From Gammaproteobacteria bacterium (lineage in GTDB: Bacteria > Pseudomonadota > Gammaproteobacteria > CAJXQU01), in NCBI GenBank assembly GCA_026984275.1, contig JALSSM010000474.1, forward strand, positions 1 through 26,800: a stretch of DNA of 26,800 nucleotides, given 5' to 3'. The translations under genes were made by a program, and so were the position numbers. The notes under the pieces were generated by a model. That model did no database searches. It was given only the letters and a program-made list of their open reading frames with translations, and had not been told where the DNA came from. Positions 14,288 through 22,170 of the stretch are shown here, in pieces. Numbering within the stretch: the stretch's first letter is position 1; each line of letters starts with the position of its first letter.

Positions 14288-16027
14288 TTAATAAATATCA
14301 TGTGTTGTGTTATAGACATTGAACTTACCTGTTGGTGTGATCAGGCGCTCATCCTTGATCACTTTTTTAAGTTTCCGTGTCTTGTCATCAACAATCACTA
14401 AAGCAGATGTCTGTTCCTTGCCGTTCCATACGGAGAACCAGACTTCATCGCCCGCCTTATTAAATTCAGGCTGTACCACACGCTTTGGACCTTCTCCAAG
14501 ATCAGCCCATTCTGCTATTGGCAAAACTTCAAAACCTGCATCAAGATCATCAATATTAAAGACCGCAACTGATTGACTAATCTTTGCATCAGGGTTCAAT
14601 GGTGTATCAACATATAGATTTCTGGATTTTGGATGTGTTTTGATAAATAGAGAACCACCACCTTGTCCTTTGAGAATACGTACAGCTTTCCATGCCTGGT
14701 CTTTATGATTTTCCGGATCAGTTCCGATCAGGTTAATCGCATCACTACCCAAACCACTGGTTGCCCAGACAGGTCCAAATTCCGGATCAACAAAGTTGGC
14801 ACCACGACCAGGATGAGGGATCTTTTCCGCATCGACCAGAGTCACCAGCTTACGATCCTTGGAATCAACAACAGCAATCTTGTTTGATTTGTTTGCCGCT
14901 GTCATAAAGTAACGGTGAGTTGAATCCCAACCACCATCATGTAGAAATCGTGCAGCAGGTATAGTTGTTATATCGAGGTTTTTAATGTCTTCATAATTAA
15001 CCAGCAAGATTTTTCCGGTTTCTTTAACATTAACGATAAAATCAGGATGAAAATGTGAAGCAACAATTGCAGCGACTCTAGGTTCAGGATGATATTCCTG
15101 AGTATCTACTGTCATGCCACGCGTGTTCACGATTTTTTTGGGTTCCAAAGTATCACCATCCATAATGGTAAACTGTGGTGGCCAGTAAGTTCCTGCAATG
15201 GCATATTTATCTTCATAGCCTTCAAACTTGGATGTTTCAACCGAACGTGCTTCAAGTCCAACCTTAATCTCCGCAACGTTATCTGGCTTTTCCATCCATA
15301 AGTCAATCAGGTTAATTCTTGCATCTCGGCCAATGACATAAAGATAACGACCCGATGCAGAAGGGCGTGTGATGTGTACCGCATAACCGGTTTTTACAAT
15401 ATTGATAATCTCTTTGCTATCACCATCGATTAAAGCAATTTGACCGGCATCACGCAAAGTTACTGAGAAGATATTCTCTATATTGTAATCGTTCATTTTC
15501 TTAGTTGGACGCTGTTCTGGAGGAACTATAACTGTCCAACTATCCTTCATTTCCTTCATCCCCCATTCTGGTGGTACAGGAGGTTCATGCTGGATGTAAC
15601 GTGCCATCATATCGACCTGTTCCTCAGTCAGAGCACCTGAAGTACCCCAGTTAGGCATACCCGCAGGTGAACCATAGGTAATAAATACCTTCAGGTAATC
15701 CGTTCCTTTTTTACGGGTAATATCAGGCGTAAGTGGTTTACCCGTGGCCCCTTTACGTAACACCCCATGACAACCAGCGCAACGTTCAAAAAAGATCTTC
15801 TTGGCCTCTTTGAATTCTGTTTTAGTCATTTCAGGACCGGCATCACCCATAATGTCTCTTGTCGCTGTGGGGTTTACACCTGATGGAGCACCTTCATAGG
15901 TATGTTCGGCTTTCGGACCTTCTGTTTTTGTTTCGGGCTCCTCTGCAAACACTGTTCCACTAGCTACTAGTGTTAATGCTGAAAGAGCGATCAGGCTACT
16001 TCTAATTCTTGTAATACGTATTTTCAT
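14288..16027 (-). CDS. nirS: NirS, cytochrome cd1 nitrite reductase
   Basis: The periplasmic respiratory enzyme reduces nitrite to nitric oxide. The 579-residue precursor has a Sec signal (RSSLIALSALTLVASGTVFA), a cytochrome c domain with CAGCH near residues 83-87, and the eight-bladed d1 propeller with AGQIALIDGDSKEIINIVKT, GYAVHITRPSASGRYLYVIG, YWPPQFTIMDGDTLEPKK, VASHFHPDFIVNVKETG (d1-site His) and FLHDGGWDSTHRYFM (second distal His), ending PTGKFNVYNTTHDIY. All match NirS closely. The start has AGGGGA 8 bases upstream. The gene has its own promoter region with two FNR/DNR boxes and is separated from nirE by a terminator-like hairpin. Confidence 0.97.
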   Translation of the reverse strand: MKIRITRIRSSLIALSALTLVASGTVFAEEPETKTEGPKAEHTYEGAPSGVNPTATRDIMGDAGPEMTKTEFKEAKKIFFERCAGCHGVLRKGATGKPLTPDITRKKGTDYLKVFITYGSPAGMPNWGTSGALTEEQVDMMARYIQHEPPVPPEWGMKEMKDSWTVIVPPEQRPTKKMNDYNIENIFSVTLRDAGQIALIDGDSKEIINIVKTGYAVHITRPSASGRYLYVIGRDARINLIDLWMEKPDNVAEIKVGLEARSVETSKFEGYEDKYAIAGTYWPPQFTIMDGDTLEPKKIVNTRGMTVDTQEYHPEPRVAAIVASHFHPDFIVNVKETGKILLVNYEDIKNLDITTIPAARFLHDGGWDSTHRYFMTAANKSNKIAVVDSKDRKLVTLVDAEKIPHPGRGANFVDPEFGPVWATSGLGSDAINLIGTDPENHKDQAWKAVRILKGQGGGSLFIKTHPKSRNLYVDTPLNPDAKISQSVAVFNIDDLDAGFEVLPIAEWADLGEGPKRVVQPEFNKAGDEVWFSVWNGKEQTSALVIVDDKTRKLKKVIKDERLITPTGKFNVYNTTHDIY

Positions 16028-16092
16028 GTCGAGTTCCCCTGACTGGATTAAAAAGGACTCTAACAGTTTATTATTGGGAAGATTAATGAACC

Positions 16093-16106
16093 TTGATGTA
16101 TATCAA
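16093..16106 (-). promoter_or_regulatory. Proximal FNR/DNR box of nirS with -10 element
   Basis: TTGATGTATATCAA is a perfect TTGAT-N4-ATCAA site. On the minus strand the -10-like TAAACT (16070-16065) starts 29.5 bases from the box centre, so the box would be centred at -41.5 (class II), giving a transcription start near 16058 and a leader of about 30 bases. Confidence 0.8.
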
Positions 16107-16144
16107 GAACTGATTTTAGAAACGAATATTACAAATAGATAATA

Positions 16145-16158
16145 TTGATCTGGATCAA
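16145..16158 (-). promoter_or_regulatory. Distal FNR/DNR box of nirS
   Basis: TTGATCTGGATCAA is a second perfect site. Its centre is 52 bp upstream of the proximal box, about five helical turns, and would be at -93.5. It is flanked by the inverted repeat CGAATATT (16123-16130) and AATATTCG (16161-16168). Only norD (ending at 16194) lies beyond it, so nirS is the only likely target. Confidence 0.75.
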
Positions 16159-16193
16159 TAAATATTCGGATTAAGGTACAGCTAAATTTTTTC

Positions 16194-18041
16194 TTATCGT
16201 GTTAAACGCATATACAATATTGGTAGTTTAGTAGGCAATTCTTCAGCCTTTTTGACCAGCACATAAGCGTTCGCACCAAACAAATAAGGCAGATAATCCT
16301 CAGCCTTTTCATCAATCGTGACACAAAATGGCTGCAAACCTTTTTTCTCGGCTTCAAGTATTGCCTGTCTTGTATCTTCTATGCCATAGTGCCCCTCATA
16401 TTTATCCAGATCATTGGGCTTACCATCCGTGAGGATCAGTAACAATTTCTGGCTTGTCGCTTCCTTCTCCAAGAGCTGGCTGGCATAACGAATCGCAGCC
16501 CCCATTCGTGTGTAATAACCAGGACGAATGGCATTGATATAACCTCGAATATCATTATTGTAATGGTCATCAAATTCTTTGATATTTGAAAAACGAACAT
16601 GGTTTCGATTTCGGGATGAAAAACCATGTAGTGCAAAACGTTCACCTGTTACACTTAGCGCCTCAGAGAATAAAAATAGAGAATCTCGGATCACATCAAT
16701 CACACGAGAAGTATTGCTGATATGGGCATCTGTAGATAGTGACAGATCGGCAAGCAACAGACAGGACAAGTCACGAGTTTCATTTCGCAGATCCCGATAT
16801 ATGGGTATATCACTATTGACATGGCCATGCTTCCGATCAGCAAGAAAATTGATATAGCTTTCCAGATCCAGTTCCGTACCATCATTTTGCCGACTGACCC
16901 AGTGTCGTTGCGGACGCAAGATCTCAAACTGACGACGGATCCTTCTGGCCTGTGCCTGGAGTCTTTTTGGTAAATCTGTAGCTTCAGTATCCCGGGAGAT
17001 CATGGGGATAATACGACAATGATCTTTTTGTAGTGCCCTTTTTTTATAATCCCATTCATCAACCGGGACCCCTTCACCTAAAACGATGTCATCAAACTGG
17101 CAGGCAGGCAGATCCAGATCCAGTTTAATCTTGCTAACAATCGTTTCACTATCCTGAGCGACAGTAATGTTATCCATGTCTTCTGCTGTTTGCATAGCAT
17201 CATCATCGTCATCTTCGGTACTGGTACGATCGACCTTTGTAAATTCGGCCCAACTCCATAAACTTTCAAGACGAAAACTCATCAGACCATCATTTCCCTC
17301 AGGCATGTCAGTACGATTTCCCTGCTTACGTTTTTTCTGATCCTTTTTATCACTTTCTGATCGATCTTTTTTTTCTTCATCATCAGAAAAATCTGGATCA
17401 GCTGGCGGCTTGCCAGGATTAAATTCAATGGGTGGTGGCGAGGGATGTAACCAGAGCACAACAGGCTGTGGAGGTCGCTTTGCATATTCCAGTGTGATGT
17501 TGTCGGATGGATTGAGTAGTGCCAGACGAATCGCCTGTTCCTGTCGGGCTTCACGATCGGACAGACTACCTGGATCTGGTCGCTGTACCAGATGTGCCTC
17601 AAGCAGATCATCATATCGGCTTTGCAACCCAGGCCAGATTTTCAGGGTTTCTAAAGTACGAAACTGGTTGCGTTCGATCCAGTTATCCTTGTTAACGGTG
17701 ATCACCGAGATTGCCGTCAGCCATAAATACAGATCCAGGTTGTGTTGCCTTTCCGGGAAGATTGCAATACTTTCCGGTAAACGTAATGTCTCTTCATCTC
17801 GCCATGCATACTGGGTCTTATCTCCCATTCCAGCTATTCGTTGTATAAGTGACCGTCGGGCATGCACTTCGGAGTCGGTCGCACTTTCAACACATAACCC
17901 ACCTTCTCCGCCCAGAGCACGAAAGAATATTCCAGCCGTATGACGGACTTCTTCAAGATAGACAGTCGCTTCAGGATATTGTTTTTCAGCTCGTCGGGTA
18001 ATAAAACGATGCCATGTTGATCCAACTATTTCTTCCAGCAT
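16194..18041 (-). CDS. norD: NorD, VWA-domain activator of nitric oxide reductase
   Basis: NorD is a cytoplasmic protein that works with the AAA+ ATPase NorQ, probably to insert or activate the non-heme iron of NorB. The 615-residue chain has a large N-terminal region, an acidic stretch around residues 215-250 and 275-285 (DDEEKKDRSESDKKDQKKRK and TSTEDDDDDA) and a C-terminal von Willebrand A domain. The domain starts with LLLADLSLSTDA near residue 430, which carries the MIDAS pattern D-x-S-x-S, and continues with LLLILTDGKPNDLDKYEGHY. Length fits NorD of denitrifiers. It is the last gene of the nor cluster before the nirS promoter; no clear terminator lies between. Confidence 0.92.
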   Translation of the reverse strand: MLEEIVGSTWHRFITRRAEKQYPEATVYLEEVRHTAGIFFRALGGEGGLCVESATDSEVHARRSLIQRIAGMGDKTQYAWRDEETLRLPESIAIFPERQHNLDLYLWLTAISVITVNKDNWIERNQFRTLETLKIWPGLQSRYDDLLEAHLVQRPDPGSLSDREARQEQAIRLALLNPSDNITLEYAKRPPQPVVLWLHPSPPPIEFNPGKPPADPDFSDDEEKKDRSESDKKDQKKRKQGNRTDMPEGNDGLMSFRLESLWSWAEFTKVDRTSTEDDDDDAMQTAEDMDNITVAQDSETIVSKIKLDLDLPACQFDDIVLGEGVPVDEWDYKKRALQKDHCRIIPMISRDTEATDLPKRLQAQARRIRRQFEILRPQRHWVSRQNDGTELDLESYINFLADRKHGHVNSDIPIYRDLRNETRDLSCLLLADLSLSTDAHISNTSRVIDVIRDSLFLFSEALSVTGERFALHGFSSRNRNHVRFSNIKEFDDHYNNDIRGYINAIRPGYYTRMGAAIRYASQLLEKEATSQKLLLILTDGKPNDLDKYEGHYGIEDTRQAILEAEKKGLQPFCVTIDEKAEDYLPYLFGANAYVLVKKAEELPTKLPILYMRLTR

Positions 18042-18056
18042 TTGATTATTTACCCT

Positions 18057-18260
18057 CTATTTTTCAATAAAAGGAGACCAGTCAGGTGGGAGCCAGAACA
18101 TCATAAAAAAACAGAACATTACCAGTGCAATAAACCAGAGAATGAATCTCTTCTGCCGCTGGTGTCCATGACCTGGCGGTAACGGTATTCCGCAATGAGG
18201 ACAGTCTTTATCTTTTTCCATAACCTCTCGACCGCAGTTTTTACAACTTAGATGACTCAT
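18057..18260 (-). CDS. Small zinc-ribbon protein with one membrane segment
   Basis: The predicted 67-residue protein has a four-cysteine zinc ribbon, CKNCG then CPHCG spaced by 12 residues, followed by a basic stretch GHGHQRQKR and a single membrane helix FILWFIALVMFCFFMMFWL. The ATG at 18260 shares a base with the stop codon of the NorF-like gene (TAATG), which argues for coupling; an in-frame ATG at 18275 would lie inside that gene. I do not know a characterised family. Its place between norF2 and norD suggests an accessory role in NOR assembly or metal handling, which is inference only. Confidence 0.65.
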   Translation of the reverse strand: MSHLSCKNCGREVMEKDKDCPHCGIPLPPGHGHQRQKRFILWFIALVMFCFFMMFWLPPDWSPFIEK

Positions 18261-18559
18261 TACAAGGTCGTCCATTTCGCAATTTGATCCGGAAAAAGAT
18301 ATATCAGAATGATCAGAGCAGGAATGACATAAAAGTATACCTGCATCAATGTGCGTACAATTTTATGTGAATGCTTAAGCTCCATAAAATGATCAACAAT
18401 GATACGTCCCTTAACGGCCAGCACCAGTGCCATGATGACAACACTTTTAAAACCCGTTGTCGGCTGTTCTGCCATAAAGGCACTGAATAAAGTCAGGCCG
18501 ATCAGTAGAAACCAGAGATAATTAATACGTTTAACCTGGGATAGTTCTGCTTTCATCAT
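18260..18559 (-). CDS. norF: NorF-like small membrane protein, copy 2 (oxidase subunit IV-like)
   Basis: A 99-residue protein with three hydrophobic segments (YLWFLLIGLTLFSAFM, FKSVVIMALVLAVKGRIIVD, YFYVIPALIILIYLF) and the motif VKGRIIVDHFMELKH. This K-G-x-x-x-x-D/xFMELK pattern is typical of the cytochrome c oxidase subunit IV/NorF family. NorF accompanies NorE in nor clusters and supports but is usually not essential for NO reduction. It follows norE2 by 4 bases. It is clearly different in sequence from the copy at 20865-21137, so this is not a recent duplication. Confidence 0.75.
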   Translation of the reverse strand: MMKAELSQVKRINYLWFLLIGLTLFSAFMAEQPTTGFKSVVIMALVLAVKGRIIVDHFMELKHSHKIVRTLMQVYFYVIPALIILIYLFPDQIAKWTTL

Positions 18560-18563
18560 CCGC

Positions 18564-19172
18564 TCACCTGATCACATACATAAGAGGAAAAATAGTAATC
18601 CATGCAAGGTCAATCATATGCCAATATAACGCCATATTAATCAGTCCCTCATGTTCATCTTTTGTATAATTACCCGTATTGATCCGGTAAATAACCCAGA
18701 CGATCGCCGCACTTCCCCAACCAACGTGCAGAAAGTGATTAAAAGTAACGTAATAATACACCCCGTAAAAAATGTTTGTTTCAGTTGCCAGGCCCTGTGC
18801 TGAATTCCATTGATATTCAAAATATTTAATGATCAAATAAAGAACACCACAGACCACTGCTCCCCACAGCCAGCGGGAGCTTGTTTCTGGATTATTATTC
18901 CGCATCGAGAATACGGCCCTGACCACAAAAAAACTACTGGTCAACATGATCACTGTATTGGCTGTACCCGCCAGAGTGTTGAGCCTGGCAGGGCCTTCCT
19001 GAAAAATGTCAGGATGATGTACCTTAGCCAGAAAATAAACGATAAACATGATCGCGAACTCACTCATCTCGGCCAGAATAGCAGCCCAGATTGCCATATT
19101 ACCCGGAACTCTGTCAGATCTATGATGAAATTTTATTTCTCTTCCATACTCGGAATGTACGATTGTATTCAT
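18564..19172 (-). CDS. norE: NorE-like protein, copy 2 (heme-copper oxidase subunit III family)
   Basis: The 202-residue membrane protein has about five hydrophobic helices and family blocks VPGNMAIWAAILAEMSEFAI, NTVIMLTSSFFVVRAVFSM, KYFEYQWNSAQG, FYGVYYYVTFNHFLHVGWG and the C-terminal YWHMIDLAWITIFPLMYVIR. These correspond to the NorE group of oxidase subunit III-like proteins. Its ATG overlaps the stop of the preceding membrane-protein gene (ATGA). NorE lies in the inner membrane and affects NO reductase activity or assembly. This is the second of two NorE-like genes in the cluster. Confidence 0.82.
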   Translation of the reverse strand: MNTIVHSEYGREIKFHHRSDRVPGNMAIWAAILAEMSEFAIMFIVYFLAKVHHPDIFQEGPARLNTLAGTANTVIMLTSSFFVVRAVFSMRNNNPETSSRWLWGAVVCGVLYLIIKYFEYQWNSAQGLATETNIFYGVYYYVTFNHFLHVGWGSAAIVWVIYRINTGNYTKDEHEGLINMALYWHMIDLAWITIFPLMYVIR

Positions 19173-19579
19173 ACATTCTCGTAACTGGCAGAGATGAATT
19201 TATGAATAAATGGGTAATTATAAATCTTGTCATTCACTGCTTTTATGAAACCCTGAATACCAAAAATCATAAACAGAGGAACGATCAACATCAGGTAAAT
19301 TTCGGCCACGATCAATGCCGTTGCAGAGGCATAGCCACTACTAAGTAAAATGAAAATATTCAGTACAGCAACAATCAGCGTGCTAATTGAACTGACAACC
19401 AGTGTTTGCCTGAGATGATTCTTGCTCACAGAAGATACCTTTTCATATTTGAGTAAATATAAAACCCAGAGTGCCAGATAGAAGATACCAATAAATAACA
19501 GGTTCAGAATCAAAAAAGCTTCTGCATAGGCTCCTGTATGATCGGTACCATATTTTTGCTGGAACTCATTTTCATTCAT
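19169..19579 (-). CDS. Small membrane protein of unknown function in the nor cluster
   Basis: The product (136 residues from ATG 19579) has three membrane segments: FLILNLLFIGIFYLALWVLY, VVSSISTLIVAVLNIFILLS and ALIVAEIYLMLIVPLFMIFG. It has a short polar N-terminus, MNENEFQQKYGTDHTGAYAE. I do not recognise the family. GGAGG lies 9 bases before the chosen ATG, and the start overlaps the norQ end by 1-2 codons. The end overlaps norE2. Its fixed position between norQ and norE2 makes a membrane role in NOR assembly plausible but unproven. Confidence 0.65.
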   Translation of the reverse strand: MNENEFQQKYGTDHTGAYAEAFLILNLLFIGIFYLALWVLYLLKYEKVSSVSKNHLRQTLVVSSISTLIVAVLNIFILLSSGYASATALIVAEIYLMLIVPLFMIFGIQGFIKAVNDKIYNYPFIHKFISASYENV

Positions 19580-19583
19580 TCTG

Positions 19584-20378
19584 CTATACCTCCATCTTTG
19601 CACGAACCACTTCCATCAAGGCATCGACAGTTTCCTGTTCATCCGTCAATGGCTCTACGATAGCCGCCCGGCATGCATCATGAGCATTGCAACCTGATTC
19701 TATTAAAGTTGCCGCATACACCAGTAGTCTTGTTGATGCGGATTCTTCAAGATCATGATCTTTTAAAATTCGTAAGGCATGAGCCAGTTCAATCAACTGT
19801 TTGGCAATTGTGTGAGCAACACCCGTTTCTTTTTGAATGATTGTTGATTCAGTTTCACTATCAGGATAATCAAAACGTAATGAAATAAACCTTTGTCGCG
19901 TTGATGGTTTCATTCCTTTTAATAAATTCTGATAGCCAGGATTATAGGAAACCACCAACATAAACTCATGTGGTGCCTTCAGTTCCTCGCCTGTTCTCTC
20001 TATGGGCAACAGACGCCGATCATCAGACAAAGGGTGTAATACAACCGTTGTATCTTTTCGTGCTTCGACCACTTCGTCCAGGTAACAAATCGCACCTTCA
20101 CGTACCGCTTTAGTCAGTGGCCCATCATGCCAGATCGTCTCACCATCACCGATCAGATGTCGTCCAACCAGATCAGCTGCCGTCAGATCATCATGACAGG
20201 CAATCGTATATAAAGGCCTTCCAAGCCTGCCAGCCATGTGTTGAATAAATCGTGTTTTACCACAACCGGTTGGTCCTTTGATCAATAGTGGCAGTTGATT
20301 GTTATAAGCGTGCTCAAACAATTCGACTTCATTATTCTGAGCCTGATAAAAAGGAATGTCTGTTTTAATTCTATCCAT
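19584..20378 (-). CDS. norQ: NorQ, MoxR-type AAA+ ATPase
   Basis: NorQ hydrolyses ATP and, with NorD, activates NorCB after translation. The 264-residue protein shows Walker A GPTGCGKT at residues 35-42, Walker B ICYLDEV near 93-99, the LVGRHLIGDGETIWHDGPLT segment of MoxR-type ATPases and SYNPGYQNLLKGMKPSTRQR with the sensor-1 Asn and arginine finger. The start codon overlaps the stop of the hemerythrin gene by one base (TAATG). The length and sequence pattern are those of NorQ/CbbQ; the nor neighbours decide for NorQ. Confidence 0.94.
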   Translation of the reverse strand: MDRIKTDIPFYQAQNNEVELFEHAYNNQLPLLIKGPTGCGKTRFIQHMAGRLGRPLYTIACHDDLTAADLVGRHLIGDGETIWHDGPLTKAVREGAICYLDEVVEARKDTTVVLHPLSDDRRLLPIERTGEELKAPHEFMLVVSYNPGYQNLLKGMKPSTRQRFISLRFDYPDSETESTIIQKETGVAHTIAKQLIELAHALRILKDHDLEESASTRLLVYAATLIESGCNAHDACRAAIVEPLTDEQETVDALMEVVRAKMEV

Positions 20379-20860
20379 TATTGATCCTGTTGTTGTGGCA
20401 GTGAGTGGGGATCAAAACCATGCATGACAGCGATTTTTGCCGTCATCATGTCCATTGAATTTACATGTTGATCAAACCACGATGGCCAGCGATAAAAAAC
20501 ATAATCTACAAGCGCCTCTATATCATTATTCTTTTTCCATTCTTCTACGATCGATGTCATTTCGGTCAGGACTTTCTCATGCTCACCGGAATGAATGGGA
20601 TAGGCCGGAAAATTGATTTCCATCATTAATGTATTCTCGCGTGTAAAATGAGCTCGCGTATGATCTAACCATTCTTCTAAAGAACAGGTTATCTGGTTTA
20701 TTTCTTCTTCACTCTGTGTGTCATTTTTCTGATACGAAGAAATAAGCTTACCAATCAGCTTAACCATTTTTATTTCTTCAAAATGTGTATTATTCATAAA
20801 ATCAATTTCAAGATGAGGGATCATCTTTTCGTTCAGAACTATTTTAGTTGGCAGGTTCAT
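20378..20860 (-). CDS. Bacteriohemerythrin-like di-iron protein
   Basis: A 160-residue four-helix protein with the ligand set of hemerythrins: His26 (THFEE), His71 and Glu75 (H-x3-E in HTRAHFTRENTLM), His90 and His94 (HSGEHE) and His132 with Asp137 (WFDQHVNSMD). Such proteins bind O2 or NO at a di-iron site. There is no signal peptide, so it is cytoplasmic. It is embedded between norF1 and norQ and coupled to norQ by a one-base overlap. A role as NO buffer or iron donor for NorB maturation is an attractive inference; the sequence proves only the binding site. Confidence 0.8.
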   Translation of the reverse strand: MNLPTKIVLNEKMIPHLEIDFMNNTHFEEIKMVKLIGKLISSYQKNDTQSEEEINQITCSLEEWLDHTRAHFTRENTLMMEINFPAYPIHSGEHEKVLTEMTSIVEEWKKNNDIEALVDYVFYRWPSWFDQHVNSMDMMTAKIAVMHGFDPHSLPQQQDQ

Positions 20861-20864
20861 ATAT

Positions 20865-21137
20865 TCATATTCCCCCTTGGTAACTAATGATATAAGTCAT
20901 TGAAATAGCAAGACATATTGTCCATAGCCAGCCATACATGATTACGCGCCACAAGAGTGAAACACCCTTCAACTCCATAAAATCACGAATAATAAAAAAA
21001 CCCTTGATCACGGTAGTCAGTAGTATAAAAAATACAATACCCAAACCGTTGAGATTCAGTTTACCCAGTGTGTAAGTCGATATTGTCAACAACATCATGA
21101 CAACCCAGATCGTGTGAATGTTGTAATCGCTTTTCAT
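20865..21137 (-). CDS. norF: NorF-like small membrane protein, copy 1 (oxidase subunit IV-like)
   Basis: The 90-residue protein (from ATG 21137, which overlaps the norE1 stop as ATGA) has three membrane segments: IHTIWVVMMLLTISTYTLG, GLGIVFFILLTTVIKGFFII and MYGWLWTICLAISMTYIISY. It carries the family motif IKGFFIIRDFMELKG. An upstream extension of the frame to 21194 lies within norE1 and is not used. It forms a pair with norE1. Confidence 0.78.
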   Translation of the reverse strand: MKSDYNIHTIWVVMMLLTISTYTLGKLNLNGLGIVFFILLTTVIKGFFIIRDFMELKGVSLLWRVIMYGWLWTICLAISMTYIISYQGGI

Positions 21138-21724
21138 CGAATGATGTACACCAGAGGAAATAAAATAATCCAGACCAGATCCACCATATGCCAATAAGAT
21201 GCTCCCGTTTCCACACCGGTGTAATTCTGATCACTATAAGCTCCACGACAGGCTTTGATCACAATCGCAAACAATATCAACATCCCCAGAATGACATGTA
21301 AAAAATGAAACAATGTCAGAGACAGATAAAACATATAAAAAGTATTGGTGCTTAACCTGATCCCAGCTGAAAATTTATCGTAATACTCTAGTGATTTCAG
21401 AATTAAAAACCCTGTCCCTCCTGCCAACGCTGCATAGAGCCAGTGAATACAGTTTGAAACATTATTTAGCCTGATCGCATGCACTGCACGTACGACAAAA
21501 TAACTCGACGTGATCAATAACAATGTATTGGCAGCTCCTAGTTCACGATTGAGTGTTAGCTGATATTGATTGAACATTTCTATATTTTTTAATCGCATGA
21601 TGGCGTAAACAATAAAAAAAATACCAAATACCAGTAACTCCATAAAAATAAACAACCAGATGGCCAGATCACCCGGTAAAAGTTCAGGTTCTATTTCTGA
21701 ATGAGCCTTGGACACAATTCTCAC
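21134..21724 (-). CDS. norE: NorE-like protein, copy 1 (heme-copper oxidase subunit III family)
   Basis: A 196-residue inner-membrane protein with LLPGDLAIWLFIFMELLVFG at the N-terminus, NTLLLITSSYFVVRAVHAIR, LKSLEYYDKFSAG, FYMFYLSLTLFHFLHVILG and the C-terminal YWHMVDLVWIILFPLVYIIR. These are NorE family blocks. The start codon is GTG at 21724 with a weak ribosome site. A perfect FNR/DNR box lies 58 bases upstream, so this gene begins its own transcription unit that probably runs through norF1, the hemerythrin, norQ and on to norD. Confidence 0.83.
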   Translation of the reverse strand: MRIVSKAHSEIEPELLPGDLAIWLFIFMELLVFGIFFIVYAIMRLKNIEMFNQYQLTLNRELGAANTLLLITSSYFVVRAVHAIRLNNVSNCIHWLYAALAGGTGFLILKSLEYYDKFSAGIRLSTNTFYMFYLSLTLFHFLHVILGMLILFAIVIKACRGAYSDQNYTGVETGASYWHMVDLVWIILFPLVYIIR

Positions 21725-21775
21725 GTTCTATTTAATCATGTTGAGTTATTGTTAAACTTTAGAAGAAATAGTGCC

Positions 21776-21789
21776 TTGATTCGCATCAA
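21776..21789 (-). promoter_or_regulatory. FNR/DNR box before norE (copy 1)
   Basis: TTGATTCGCATCAA is a perfect TTGAT-N4-ATCAA site placed between the stop of the 121-residue membrane protein gene and norE. A weak -10-like AACAAT (21753-21748, minus strand) has the class II spacing of 29.5 bases from the centre. Confidence 0.75.
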
Positions 21790-21790
21790 G

Positions 21791-22156
21791 TCATTTAGAC
21801 AGAATATTTTTTTTTAATTTTTCGCCTGTCCAGGATCGCACCAATACCCATGTTGCAAACAAAATGAAAAGGGCGTGAACAAAGGTGAAGTAGGAGACAA
21901 CATAAACCCAGGTCCAGGGTGAATCGAAACCGCCCAGCAGTATCATCAAGCCACTTACCAGCAACAGTGCTATTCCTGCAAAGACATTCGTTTTGATTCC
22001 AATGACAGAATAGTAGTGATCAATCGAGTCAGAAGATGATTTCTGGTAAATCAAGAGCAAAATAATAAAACCAATAACGGGCAAAACTGTCAGGTTCAAT
22101 AGTGAGAAAAGGGCTGCTTTTGATGCCCTTTTTAACTGTAATTCATCTGAATTCAT
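21791..22156 (-). CDS. Small membrane protein of unknown function after norCB
   Basis: The 121-residue product has three membrane segments (LTVLPVIGFIILLLIYQ, VFAGIALLLVSGLMILLGGF, YVVSYFTFVHALFILFATWV) and a basic C-terminus (EKLKKNILSK). I do not recognise the family. AGGA lies 6 bases before the ATG. It follows a strong terminator behind norB and has no clear promoter of its own, so it may depend on read-through from norCB. Its position is inside the nor region but it is outside the norE transcription unit. Confidence 0.65.
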   Translation of the reverse strand: MNSDELQLKRASKAALFSLLNLTVLPVIGFIILLLIYQKSSSDSIDHYYSVIGIKTNVFAGIALLLVSGLMILLGGFDSPWTWVYVVSYFTFVHALFILFATWVLVRSWTGEKLKKNILSK

Positions 22157-22170
22157 CTTTATCCTTCATA

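Noticed and set aside
16123..16168. Inverted repeat CGAATATT/AATATTCG around the distal nirS box as a terminator of norD
   Set aside because: The arms are 30 bases apart, A/T-rich, and no U-run follows; it is better seen as part of the promoter region.
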